From: an uncultured Cellvibrio sp.
GTDB taxonomy: Bacteria > Pseudomonadota > Gammaproteobacteria > Pseudomonadales > Cellvibrionaceae
Reading direction: 5' to 3'
Assembly (NCBI GenBank): GCA_937958105.1
Contig: CALFXJ010000049.1
Location: forward strand, 1-22,288
DNA: 22,288 bases
Shown: in pieces, positions 14,838-22,288 of the stretch
Position numbering within the stretch: position 1 is the first letter of the stretch
Layout: each line of letters begins with the position of its first letter
Notes under the pieces: model-generated
Databases searched by the model: none
Told to the model about the DNA's origin: nothing
What the model saw: only the letters and a program-made list of their open reading frames with translations
Translations under genes and position numbers: made by a program

Positions 14838-15380
14838 ATGTCAGAACCACAGGCAGCCTTTCAGGCGCTACTTGATCTTGCACAACGCAGTCGCGCAGCG
14901 GCACGCGGTCTGCCGGCGCAAACCGACATCCGCCCCCACTGGAGCGGCATTGGTTTTTCGCTGATGGGCAGCAATTTCGTAGCCCCTATGGGTGAAGTCT
15001 CCGAGATGCTGGAGGTTCCCAGCTATACTCACCTGCCTGGGGTCCAGCCCTGGGTCAAGGGCGTAGCCAACGTGCGCGGGCGCCTGCTTCCCATCTTTGA
15101 TATGGCCGCTTTCTTCGGCGACAGACTCATCAGTGGTCGTAAACAACGGCGCGTGCTGATCCTGGAGACAGAAAACCTGTACAGTGGTTTGATGGTAGAC
15201 CAGGTATTCGGCATGCAGCATTTTCCCATGGACGAGTACAGCGAAGAGGCTGGCCCTATTGCCAGCAGCATCATGCCGTTTGTAACGGGAAGTTATCTGC
15301 TGGGCGGTCAGCGATGGTCGCTGTTTCGACCAGGATTGCTGGCAGAAGATCCGCGTTTTATCAATGCGGCCAGGAATTAG
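14838..15380 (+). CDS. pilI: CheW-type adaptor protein PilI
   Basis: A 180-residue protein with one CheW domain (about residues 33-175) that should link the PilJ receptor to the ChpA kinase. The family pattern is visible in FVAPMGEVSEMLEVPSYTHLPGVQPWVKGVANVRGRLLPIFDM, quoted by its key positions: the Pro-Gly-Val after the first strand pair, the GVANVRGRLLPI core (residues about 74-85) and LMVDQVFGMQHF. A 32-residue N-terminal lead is normal for PilI. The ribosome site is weak (AGGGA about 14 bases upstream). It lies between pilH and pilJ with gaps of 118 and 100 bases. Confidence 0.93.
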   Translation: MSEPQAAFQALLDLAQRSRAAARGLPAQTDIRPHWSGIGFSLMGSNFVAPMGEVSEMLEVPSYTHLPGVQPWVKGVANVRGRLLPIFDMAAFFGDRLISGRKQRRVLILETENLYSGLMVDQVFGMQHFPMDEYSEEAGPIASSIMPFVTGSYLLGGQRWSLFRPGLLAEDPRFINAARN

Positions 15381-15480
15381 TGATTAAACCCACATAAGCG
15401 GGAAACGGAATCAATGGCAGCGGAGATGGCTTCGTTGCCGGGGATAAAAAATAAGACGCAGAGTCGGTAGGAGTACGTAA

Positions 15481-17640
15481 ATGAAAACTGAATCCAGAAG
15501 CCCTTTTGCGGCAGTCAAGGCGAGTCCGGGAATTTCGATTGCCGTACTTTTGCTGATTGCCTGCTTTGCGGCAATCGCAGTGAGCTATTTCATTGTGCAG
15601 AAAGACGCTGAGAACGACCAGCGCTACCTGCAACAAGTGGCAGACCTCCGTGCGGAAGCCTACCGACTTACCGCCCTCTCGCGAGATGCGACCTCCGGAG
15701 ATGAGGATGCGTTCACCGAGCTGAGCGGTGTATTGAGGACGATGTCCCAGACCTGGGAGTCACTGCGAGCCAGTGATGAACGGACCCGACGCGTGCTCAA
15801 TACCGAATTTGCAGCCTACAACGGCATCTGGGGCCGCGCGCGCGACAACGCTCAGGTTATTGTGACCAACAAAGACCTGATCGTGAGCCTCAACAGCGTG
15901 GGCAACAACCTGAACGACAACCTGCCCAATCTTCAGGCCCAGCACAACAACATCGTTGAGATTCTTCTGGAAAACAACGCACCGGCCGACCAGGTTTCTC
16001 AGGCGCAGATGCAATCCTGGCGGGCCGAGCGCATCGGTCGTAACGTGGACAAGATGCTGCGTGGCGACGCCGATGCGAGTAAAGCGGCTGACCAGTTCAA
16101 CCTCGACGCCAACATCTACGGTCGTGTACTGACGGCGATGCAACAAGGCGACGCAACCATGCGGATTTCCCGCGTGTCTGACGCCAGCGCCCGTATCAGC
16201 CTGGAACAAATCTCCGAGATGTTTGCGGCGGTGAACCAGTCGATTCAGGAGATGGTGGAAGGTTCTACCACTCTGTTCCGCGCGCGGCAGGCGAGTGACG
16301 CACTGCTCGAAGATACACCGCAACTCCTCCAGGCACTGGCAGCTATTGCCGACAGGATTTCTGTGCAGTCCTCCGCCCGTCCGATCAACAATCAGCTCAT
16401 CCTGATTCTTGCTGCTGTTGCGGTTCTCTGCGCAGCATTCATCGGTATCAGCCTGTTCCGCAATACCCGTCGCCGTCTGGTGCACACCGCAGAAACCAAC
16501 GAGCGTAACCAGACTGCGATTCTGCGTCTGCTCGACGAACTGGCCGACCTTGCAGACGGTGACCTGACAACGACCGCTACCGTAACCGAGGATTTCACCG
16601 GTGCGATCGCGGACTCTATCAACTTCACCATCGACCAGCTGCGTATCCTGGTAGCACGAATCAACGAAACGGCGGTAAACGTATCTGCCGCAGCACAGGA
16701 AACCCAGCAGACTGCACTGCATCTCGCCGAAGCATCCGAGCACCAGGCCCAGGAAATCGCCGGAGCTTCTGCTGCGGTTAACGAAATGGCGGTCACCATT
16801 GACCAGGTATCTGCAAACGCCGCGGAATCAGCGGCGGTAGCGGAGCGCGCGGTATCCATCGCATCCAACGGTGCGAAAGTGGTACAGAATACTATTCACG
16901 GGATGGATACTATCCGTGAGCAGATTCAGGACACCTCCAAACGTATTAAACGTCTCGGTGAGTCATCACAAGAGATTGGTGACATCGTAAGCTTGATTAA
17001 CGACATTGCCGACCAGACGAACATCCTCGCACTTAACGCAGCAATCCAGGCATCTATGGCCGGCGACGCGGGCCGCGGCTTCGCGGTGGTAGCGGACGAG
17101 GTTCAACGCCTTGCGGAACGTTCCGCAGCAGCGACCAAGCAGATCGAAGCGCTGGTAAAAACCATTCAGAACGACACCAACGAAGCGGTAATTTCGATGG
17201 AACAAACCACGTCTGAAGTGGTACGCGGTGCCCGCCTTGCACAGGATGCGGGTGTGGCCCTGGAAGAAATTGAAAACGTATCCGGCAACCTGGCGGAACT
17301 GATTCAAAACATCTCCAACGCAGCCCGTCAGCAGGCTTCGTCTGCGGGCCACATCTCCAACACGATGAACGTTATTCAGGAAATTACCACCCAGACTTCA
17401 GCGGGTACTTCTGCCACCGCGCAATCGATTGGTAACCTGGCCGAGATGGCCCTTGACCTGCGTGAATCGGTCGCTGGTTTCAAACTGCCGGAAGAAGATG
17501 TTATCGCTGATTCACATCAGGCACATAAGCCGGTTTCAGAACCACAGGACATTGATTACGACACCGAGATCATTGATCTGGATGATGAGGTTATGCCCGG
17601 CGATGAGGATGATTATTCTCACGTAGCGGCAAAAGCATGA
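15481..17640 (+). CDS. pilJ: Type IV pilus methyl-accepting chemoreceptor PilJ
   Basis: A 719-residue membrane receptor for the Pil-Chp system. TM1 is about residues 18-39, a periplasmic helical sensor domain extends to about 300, TM2 is about 304-326, followed by a HAMP-like region and the cytoplasmic signalling coiled coil. The conserved hairpin tip spans about residues 508-562 and includes DQTNILALNAAIQAS and GRGFAVVADEVQRLAERSA. The periplasmic part is the PilJ type, thought to sense pilin or surface contact. The C-terminus is a long acidic tail (DDEVMPGDEDDYSHVAAKA) with no NWETF-like tether for CheR. Start set by TAGGAG 8 bases before ATG. pilK follows after 43 bases that contain a hairpin. 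Confidence 0.96.
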   Translation: MKTESRSPFAAVKASPGISIAVLLLIACFAAIAVSYFIVQKDAENDQRYLQQVADLRAEAYRLTALSRDATSGDEDAFTELSGVLRTMSQTWESLRASDERTRRVLNTEFAAYNGIWGRARDNAQVIVTNKDLIVSLNSVGNNLNDNLPNLQAQHNNIVEILLENNAPADQVSQAQMQSWRAERIGRNVDKMLRGDADASKAADQFNLDANIYGRVLTAMQQGDATMRISRVSDASARISLEQISEMFAAVNQSIQEMVEGSTTLFRARQASDALLEDTPQLLQALAAIADRISVQSSARPINNQLILILAAVAVLCAAFIGISLFRNTRRRLVHTAETNERNQTAILRLLDELADLADGDLTTTATVTEDFTGAIADSINFTIDQLRILVARINETAVNVSAAAQETQQTALHLAEASEHQAQEIAGASAAVNEMAVTIDQVSANAAESAAVAERAVSIASNGAKVVQNTIHGMDTIREQIQDTSKRIKRLGESSQEIGDIVSLINDIADQTNILALNAAIQASMAGDAGRGFAVVADEVQRLAERSAAATKQIEALVKTIQNDTNEAVISMEQTTSEVVRGARLAQDAGVALEEIENVSGNLAELIQNISNAARQQASSAGHISNTMNVIQEITTQTSAGTSATAQSIGNLAEMALDLRESVAGFKLPEEDVIADSHQAHKPVSEPQDIDYDTEIIDLDDEVMPGDEDDYSHVAAKA

Positions 17641-17644
17641 GTTC

Positions 17645-17669
17645 ATCAATTACCCTGACGGTAATTGAT
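17645..17669 (+). other. Perfect 10-bp hairpin between pilJ and pilK
   Basis: ATCAATTACC and GGTAATTGAT form a perfect 10-bp stem with a 5-base loop, starting 4 bases after the pilJ stop and ending 14 bases before the pilK ATG. The pilK ribosome site AGGTG lies just beyond it. Only a short TT follows, so full termination is unlikely. It may protect the pilJ message or lower expression of pilK and chpA relative to the receptor. Confidence 0.6.
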
Positions 17670-17683
17670 TTGCAGGTGTAGAT

Positions 17684-18547
17684 ATGGCGTGGTCCCTGAG
17701 AAAATTACCGACGCTTTCCGACAGGCAGTTTGCTCAGTGGAGTACCCTGTTGGAAGAGCGCACCGGCATTCATCTGGTGCGTCAGCAGCGGACGTTGTTG
17801 GAGTCGCAAGTGTCCATTCGCATGCGCGAACTGGGGCTCGACGATTACGATCGTTACTACCTTGAGGTCACTCACGGCGTATCCGGCATGATGGAATGGT
17901 CAACACTGGTTGACCGTATCGCGGTGAAGGAAACCAGCTTTTTCCGCCACCGTCCCTCGCTGGAGTATGTTCGCCGCTACCTGCAAAACAAGATCAACAA
18001 CCAGCAGCTGCCAGGCAGCTTTGACGTGTGGAGCATCGGTTGCGCCACCGGCGAAGAGGCTTATTCACTGGCAATGGTGATCAATGACTGTTTCGAACTG
18101 GCTGCATTAAGTCCGTACTACGGCATCACTGCTGTGGATATCAGCACCACAGCCTTGGCCAAGGCACGGGAAGCACGATACCCGGCGCGCAAACTCGAAG
18201 AAGTCACACCAGAGGAAATCCGCCGCTACCTGCAACATTGTGACGACGGCAGTTACGAAGTCGTAAGCAAACTGCGGGAGCGGGTATGCTTCACCCAGGG
18301 CAACATTATTCGTCCCGACTGCATGCCGCGCGTTAAAGTGGATGTCATCTTTTGCCAGAACCTGCTGGTTTATTTCCGTCGCTGGTTGCGGCGGGATATT
18401 CTGAATGCTTTGGTTGATCGACTTAAACCCGGTGGCCTGCTGATTATCGGCCTGGGTGAGGCGGTTGACTGGGAGCATCCCAAAATGCACCGCGTCTCTG
18501 TAGACGACGTCCAAGCATATCTACGCGATGAGCGAGAAGAACAATGA
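17684..18547 (+). CDS. pilK: CheR-type receptor methyltransferase PilK
   Basis: A 287-residue SAM-dependent methyltransferase expected to methylate glutamates on PilJ. An N-terminal helical CheR domain (about 10-80) is followed by the Rossmann methyltransferase domain. Motifs: KETSFFR (82-88), SAM motif WSIGCATGEEAYSLAM (116-131), acidic Asp152 in AVDIST, VIFCQNLLVYF (221-231) and LKPGGLLIIG (248-257). The CheR consensus FCRN appears as FCQN here. AGGTG precedes ATG by 5 bases. chpA begins 12 bases after the stop, with its ribosome site overlapping the pilK stop codon. Confidence 0.94.
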   Translation: MAWSLRKLPTLSDRQFAQWSTLLEERTGIHLVRQQRTLLESQVSIRMRELGLDDYDRYYLEVTHGVSGMMEWSTLVDRIAVKETSFFRHRPSLEYVRRYLQNKINNQQLPGSFDVWSIGCATGEEAYSLAMVINDCFELAALSPYYGITAVDISTTALAKAREARYPARKLEEVTPEEIRRYLQHCDDGSYEVVSKLRERVCFTQGNIIRPDCMPRVKVDVIFCQNLLVYFRRWLRRDILNALVDRLKPGGLLIIGLGEAVDWEHPKMHRVSVDDVQAYLRDEREEQ

Positions 18548-18559
18548 GGAATGCTCCAC

Positions 18560-21500
18560 ATGGCAGATAATCGCAATTTTGCCGCGTTGGATTGGCTTAT
18601 CCACGAAATTGGCGAGACATTGAAAGAAGCCCGCCAATCGCTCGAAGCCTTCGTTGAAAATCCAAAAGATACCGCGCGTATCCGTTTCTGCCTGACCCAT
18701 ATTCATCAGGTACACGGCAGTCTGCAGATGGTGGAGTTTTACGGCGCCGCCATGCTCGCCGAAGAGATGGAAAAGCTGACCCAGGCCATGATCAACAATG
18801 CCGTGGCCAGTCCTGCCGAAGCGCAGGAAGTGCTGATGCGGGCTATTCTGCAATTTCCGGTTTATCTGGATCAGGTTAAGGCAAGCCGTCGCGACAATCC
18901 GTTGATGGTACTTCCTTTGCTCAATGATCTGCGCGCAGTGCGTGGCGAGAGTCTCCTGACCGACACCAAATTATTTGTGCCTAACCTTGCACCGGCAAAA
19001 CGCATCACAGGTGTACGCCTGCCGGTGACGCAGGACAATCAGCAGTTCCAGGAGATGGTTAAAAAGCTGCGGCAGATGTATCAATACTCCGCCGCCGGAT
19101 TTATCCGTGGCGTCAACCCGGATGAAAACCTGGCCTATCTGCAGAAAGTCTTCGCCCGTCTGCACAAACTGACCCAGGGAACCGCGCGCGCCCCGCTGTG
19201 GGACATCTGTCTGGCGCTCGCTGAGGCTTTGCAGATCGATGCGATCGAAATCAGTGTTTCCATCAAAAACCTGCTGCGGCAGCTTGATAAAGAAATCAAG
19301 GTGCTTGCCGTTTATGGCACCAAGGCTCTGGATGCCTTCACGCCGGATGAGCTGATCAAAAACCTGCTGTACTACGTCGCCCGGTCCGGCAAACACGCGC
19401 CGGGATTCCCGCCCAATTCACATTTGCAACGCATTTACCAGGGTTACCAACTGGAAGAAGCGCTTGTTGAAGGAAAAGAGGTGGGCGATGAGACCCAGAC
19501 CATGCTCTCAGCTCCCGATTCCGATGCTATGCGCTCGGTGGTTGATGCACTGAAAACTGAGCTGGACGTTATCAAACACGCCCTCGATGTTTCGCTTTCC
19601 GGTGGCGATACCCACGTTGCGTTAAGCGAAGCCTTACCGGTGATCAAACGCGTGGCCGACACCATGGCCGTGCTCGGCATGGGCGAGCTGCGCAAGCAGA
19701 TGCTGGAACAGGGCGCAGTGTTTGAAGGCGCGGTGAATACCGGTGACTCGCTGTCTCAAGACCAGTTGATGTCGGTAGCAGGCAAAGTCATTGAGATTGA
19801 AGACGCACTGGATCGTCTGGCCGCCCAGGCAAACCAGTCGAACCCGGAAGATGCCGATATAACGCTCAACCGCGCAAAAGAATCCGTGTTGCGCGAATCG
19901 CGCAATGGCCTCGAACATGCCAAAGACGCGATCATCGAATATATTGCTTCGCAATGGGATCGTGCGCACCTGCAGGCGGTACCTGAAACCCTGCGGGAAA
20001 TTCGTGGCGGCCTGGAAATCATGCCCCTGCCTCGCCCGGCACGTATCCTCGGCGCCTGTGCGCGCTACATTGAAGAACAGTTGTTACAGCAGCAGGAAGT
20101 TCCCCAGTGGAATAACCTGGATACACTCGCTGATGCCATCACCAGTGTGGAGTACTACCTGGAGCGGCTGAGCAGCGGTGCGCGCAAAGAAGAAAATGAT
20201 CTGCTGTTAAGTGTTGCGGAAGAAAGCGTGGCCTCGCTGGGATACGCTGTGGCCAAGATGCCTCGTTCGGAGGCCCGGCCTTTCTCCGAGGAAGAAGCGC
20301 AGGCTTTCTCTGCTGGACCAGCGACGGATACTCCAGATGTTGAAGCCGACAACACCGCCCCGGAAGCAATGTCTGCAGCAGAAGATGTGCCTGCAGTGGA
20401 AACTGAGACATTCGCTCCCGCTGTCCCGGACATTACCCAGGAAAGCGATGAAGAAACCGCTGAGTTGCTGGCAGCCTATCAGGCAGCACTTGATCAGGAT
20501 CAGGATACAGAAAACGATTCTGAATCAATCACATTTGAGGTAGCCGACGCAGCCGCCGAATCGGAAGAGATAACCCTGAACGAGTGGGCCTTGCCGGAAG
20601 AAAGCGCTGCGGAACCTGAACCGGAACCAGTCGCCGAGGAAGCCATCAGCTACTCCTCTACTGCTGAAGATATTGCTGATGATGACGATGATCTCGACGA
20701 TGAAATCATCGACATCTTTGTTGAAGAAGCCGGCGAGGTTACTCAGACCATCGGCGAATACTTCCCACTCTGGGCACAGAACTTTGAGGATTCGAATTCG
20801 CTGACCGAATTCCGCCGCGCGTTCCATACCTTGAAAGGCAGCGGCCGGATGGTGGGTGCAAATGACATAGGCGAACTTGCCTGGTCCATCGAAAACATGC
20901 TCAACCGCATTATTGACGGCACCATTGTGCCATCTCAGGCGCATGTCGCCATCATTGAGAAAGTTCGCTTGCTGCTGCCGGGAATGATCAATGCGTTCAG
21001 CCTGCACCAGCCAAACCCGGAACCGGAGTTGACTGCAGCTTATCAGGCGCAGGCCGAGGCCTTATCCAAAGGTGTGACGCCGCCGGAACTCATGGAATCC
21101 TCACCCGCTGCGGAAGCGACACCAGCTATAGAATCTGAGTTGCCCGAACAGCACCTTGACGATGAACTGCAGGTTCTGGCCGAGCTGGAACCAGAACAGG
21201 TTGCGCTGCCGGAGACGGAAGAGATCACCTACGCCAGCTTCATCGATGCAACAACAGATGAAGACAGCGCTGAACCCGATACAGATGAAGAAATCATCGA
21301 CTACGCGGAGCTGTCCGTTCCCGGCACCAGCACGCTGGATAACTACTTCATTCAGGAAGACAGCAGCGAGACTGACGATCCGGACATCCAGCTCTGGGAT
21401 ATCTTCGGCACCGAGGCCCTGACTCACCTGGAAGTTGTGCAGAATTATATCCGGCGTATGGAGGAGCAGGCCCCGCTCTACGAACCGCCCAGCGAACATA

Positions 21501-22288
21501 TGCAACGTGCGCTGCATACCCTTAAAGGCAGTGCGCACATGGCGGAAATTGTACCCGTCGCAGAACTGGCAACGCCGCTGGAAAAATTTGTGAAGGAGCT
21601 GCGCAGCTATCAGGTCAACATCAATGATGACATTCTGCAGTTACTCCGTGATGCCGTCAGTTACACCCATATTGCGCTGGATAATATCCAGCGCAATGAG
21701 CCGATAGAAATTCCGCGGCTGCAGCAGTTCATCGCCCGCGTACACGAGCTGCGTGAAATTCATGTTGCGCCGCTGGCGCGACAGCAGGAAGCAGATGCTA
21801 ACGGTAAGCGGCCGATTGATCCGGAACTGCTGGCTATCTTCATGGCTGAGGAGATGAATCTCCTCCTCAACGCCGATCAGATCATTGAGCACTGGCGGCA
21901 GACGCCGGATGACCTGCAACAGCTGAATCCGCTAATTGCGGAGCTACGCAATCTTACCCACGGTGCAGCACACGCTTATCTGCCGCCTATGGCAACCCTC
22001 GGGGAAAAACTGCAGGCGATTTACCAGCGCATCACCAGCAGACAATTGATGTGCAGTGACGATATCTGCGCAACACTCAATGCGGCGCATCTGTCACTGC
22101 TCGATATGGTTGACGCTGTAGCTGCCGGTCAGAATCTCGGTGATATTCCCGAGGCCATCAATGAAGCCCTCGATAACCTGATCAATCCTGCGCGCGCACT
22201 TGCCGTTGATCCATTCGAAGTAGAGGCGGATGTAGAAGCAGAAGCAGAAGCAGAAGCAGAAGCAGAAGCAGAAGCAGAAGCAGAAGCA
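18560..22288 (+). CDS. chpA: ChpA hybrid chemosensory kinase, C-terminus cut by window edge
   Basis: The N-terminal 1243 codons of the very large CheA-type kinase of the Pil-Chp system, open to the window edge. Six phosphotransfer-like helices can be aligned. Three keep the His: His49 (HQVHGSLQM), His756 (HTLKGSGRM) and His986 (HTLKGSAHM). At three others the His position is Lys363 (VIKRVADTMAVLG), Arg479 (LREIRGGLEIM) and Asn1131 (RNLTHGAAHAYL). Acidic Glu/Ala-rich linkers (about 565-715 and 820-930) separate them. Later phosphotransfer, kinase, CheW and receiver domains must lie to the right. GAGGA at 18546-18550 lies 9 bases before this ATG; an in-frame ATG at 18551 sits directly on the GAGGA and is rejected. 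The visible part ends in a Glu-Ala repeat. Confidence 0.95.
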   Translation, partial: MADNRNFAALDWLIHEIGETLKEARQSLEAFVENPKDTARIRFCLTHIHQVHGSLQMVEFYGAAMLAEEMEKLTQAMINNAVASPAEAQEVLMRAILQFPVYLDQVKASRRDNPLMVLPLLNDLRAVRGESLLTDTKLFVPNLAPAKRITGVRLPVTQDNQQFQEMVKKLRQMYQYSAAGFIRGVNPDENLAYLQKVFARLHKLTQGTARAPLWDICLALAEALQIDAIEISVSIKNLLRQLDKEIKVLAVYGTKALDAFTPDELIKNLLYYVARSGKHAPGFPPNSHLQRIYQGYQLEEALVEGKEVGDETQTMLSAPDSDAMRSVVDALKTELDVIKHALDVSLSGGDTHVALSEALPVIKRVADTMAVLGMGELRKQMLEQGAVFEGAVNTGDSLSQDQLMSVAGKVIEIEDALDRLAAQANQSNPEDADITLNRAKESVLRESRNGLEHAKDAIIEYIASQWDRAHLQAVPETLREIRGGLEIMPLPRPARILGACARYIEEQLLQQQEVPQWNNLDTLADAITSVEYYLERLSSGARKEENDLLLSVAEESVASLGYAVAKMPRSEARPFSEEEAQAFSAGPATDTPDVEADNTAPEAMSAAEDVPAVETETFAPAVPDITQESDEETAELLAAYQAALDQDQDTENDSESITFEVADAAAESEEITLNEWALPEESAAEPEPEPVAEEAISYSSTAEDIADDDDDLDDEIIDIFVEEAGEVTQTIGEYFPLWAQNFEDSNSLTEFRRAFHTLKGSGRMVGANDIGELAWSIENMLNRIIDGTIVPSQAHVAIIEKVRLLLPGMINAFSLHQPNPEPELTAAYQAQAEALSKGVTPPELMESSPAAEATPAIESELPEQHLDDELQVLAELEPEQVALPETEEITYASFIDATTDEDSAEPDTDEEIIDYAELSVPGTSTLDNYFIQEDSSETDDPDIQLWDIFGTEALTHLEVVQNYIRRMEEQAPLYEPPSEHMQRALHTLKGSAHMAEIVPVAELATPLEKFVKELRSYQVNINDDILQLLRDAVSYTHIALDNIQRNEPIEIPRLQQFIARVHELREIHVAPLARQQEADANGKRPIDPELLAIFMAEEMNLLLNADQIIEHWRQTPDDLQQLNPLIAELRNLTHGAAHAYLPPMATLGEKLQAIYQRITSRQLMCSDDICATLNAAHLSLLDMVDAVAAGQNLGDIPEAINEALDNLINPARALAVDPFEVEADVEAEAEAEAEAEAEAEAEA
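22235..22288 (+). repeat. In-frame GAAGCA hexanucleotide tandem repeat in chpA
   Basis: Nine perfect copies of GAAGCA run to the last base of the window, in frame as Glu-Ala, preceded by degenerate relatives (EVEADVEA). The repeat continues an unknown distance to the right. It lies in an acidic inter-domain linker of ChpA. Gain or loss of whole units keeps the reading frame and changes only linker length. Confidence 0.97.

Noticed and set aside
22235..22288. CRISPR or mobile-element terminal repeat at the right edge
   Set aside because: The unit is 6 bases, perfectly tandem without spacers and in frame with chpA, so it is a coding microsatellite.

Overview
The window is a dense, typical-composition stretch of a gammaproteobacterial chromosome. 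Gene content and order resemble the pilT/pilU and pilG-chpA neighbourhood of Pseudomonas and its marine relatives. The protein sequences look most like the Cellvibrionales/Pseudomonadales side of the class, but I cannot name a genus from sequence alone. I see no tRNA, rRNA, CRISPR array, insertion sequence, prophage gene or broken gene. Almost everything is recognisable core biology.

Layout. (1) 1-1344, minus: C-terminally truncated sensor histidine kinase. (2) 1441-3183, minus: metX-metW, methionine biosynthesis, closed by a good intrinsic terminator. (3) 3356-5368, minus: a stand-alone dynamin-like GTPase. (4) 5570-8038, minus: yggS-proC-yggT-yggU (PLP homeostasis, proline synthesis, membrane protein, DUF167), ending in a hairpin. 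(5) 8141-10489, plus: pilT and pilU, the type IV pilus retraction ATPases, divergent from yggS. (6) 10527-13574, minus: gshB-tonB-like-yqgE-ruvX, convergent with pilU across a shared 9-bp-stem hairpin. (7) 13897 to the right edge, plus: pilG-pilH-pilI-pilJ-pilK-chpA, the chemosensory (Pil-Chp) system of twitching motility. chpA is cut by the window edge inside a perfect GAAGCA hexanucleotide repeat coding for Glu-Ala.

How the genes work together. PilJ is the membrane receptor, PilI the CheW-type adaptor, PilK the CheR-type methyltransferase and ChpA the very large hybrid kinase. PilG and PilH are the two single-domain response regulators. PilT and PilU are the retraction motors whose activity this system ultimately steers. 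In Pseudomonas a TonB paralogue in this position (TonB3) has been linked to twitching, so the tonB-like gene may belong functionally to the pilus set although it is co-transcribed with gshB.

The most useful second-look items are: a CRP/Vfr-like site (TGTGA-N6-TCGCA) upstream of pilG; the in-frame hexanucleotide repeat in chpA; six phosphotransfer-like helices in the visible part of ChpA, only three of which keep the histidine; a series of hairpins upstream of metX; and the orphan dynamin. I found no convincing undescribed multi-gene system.
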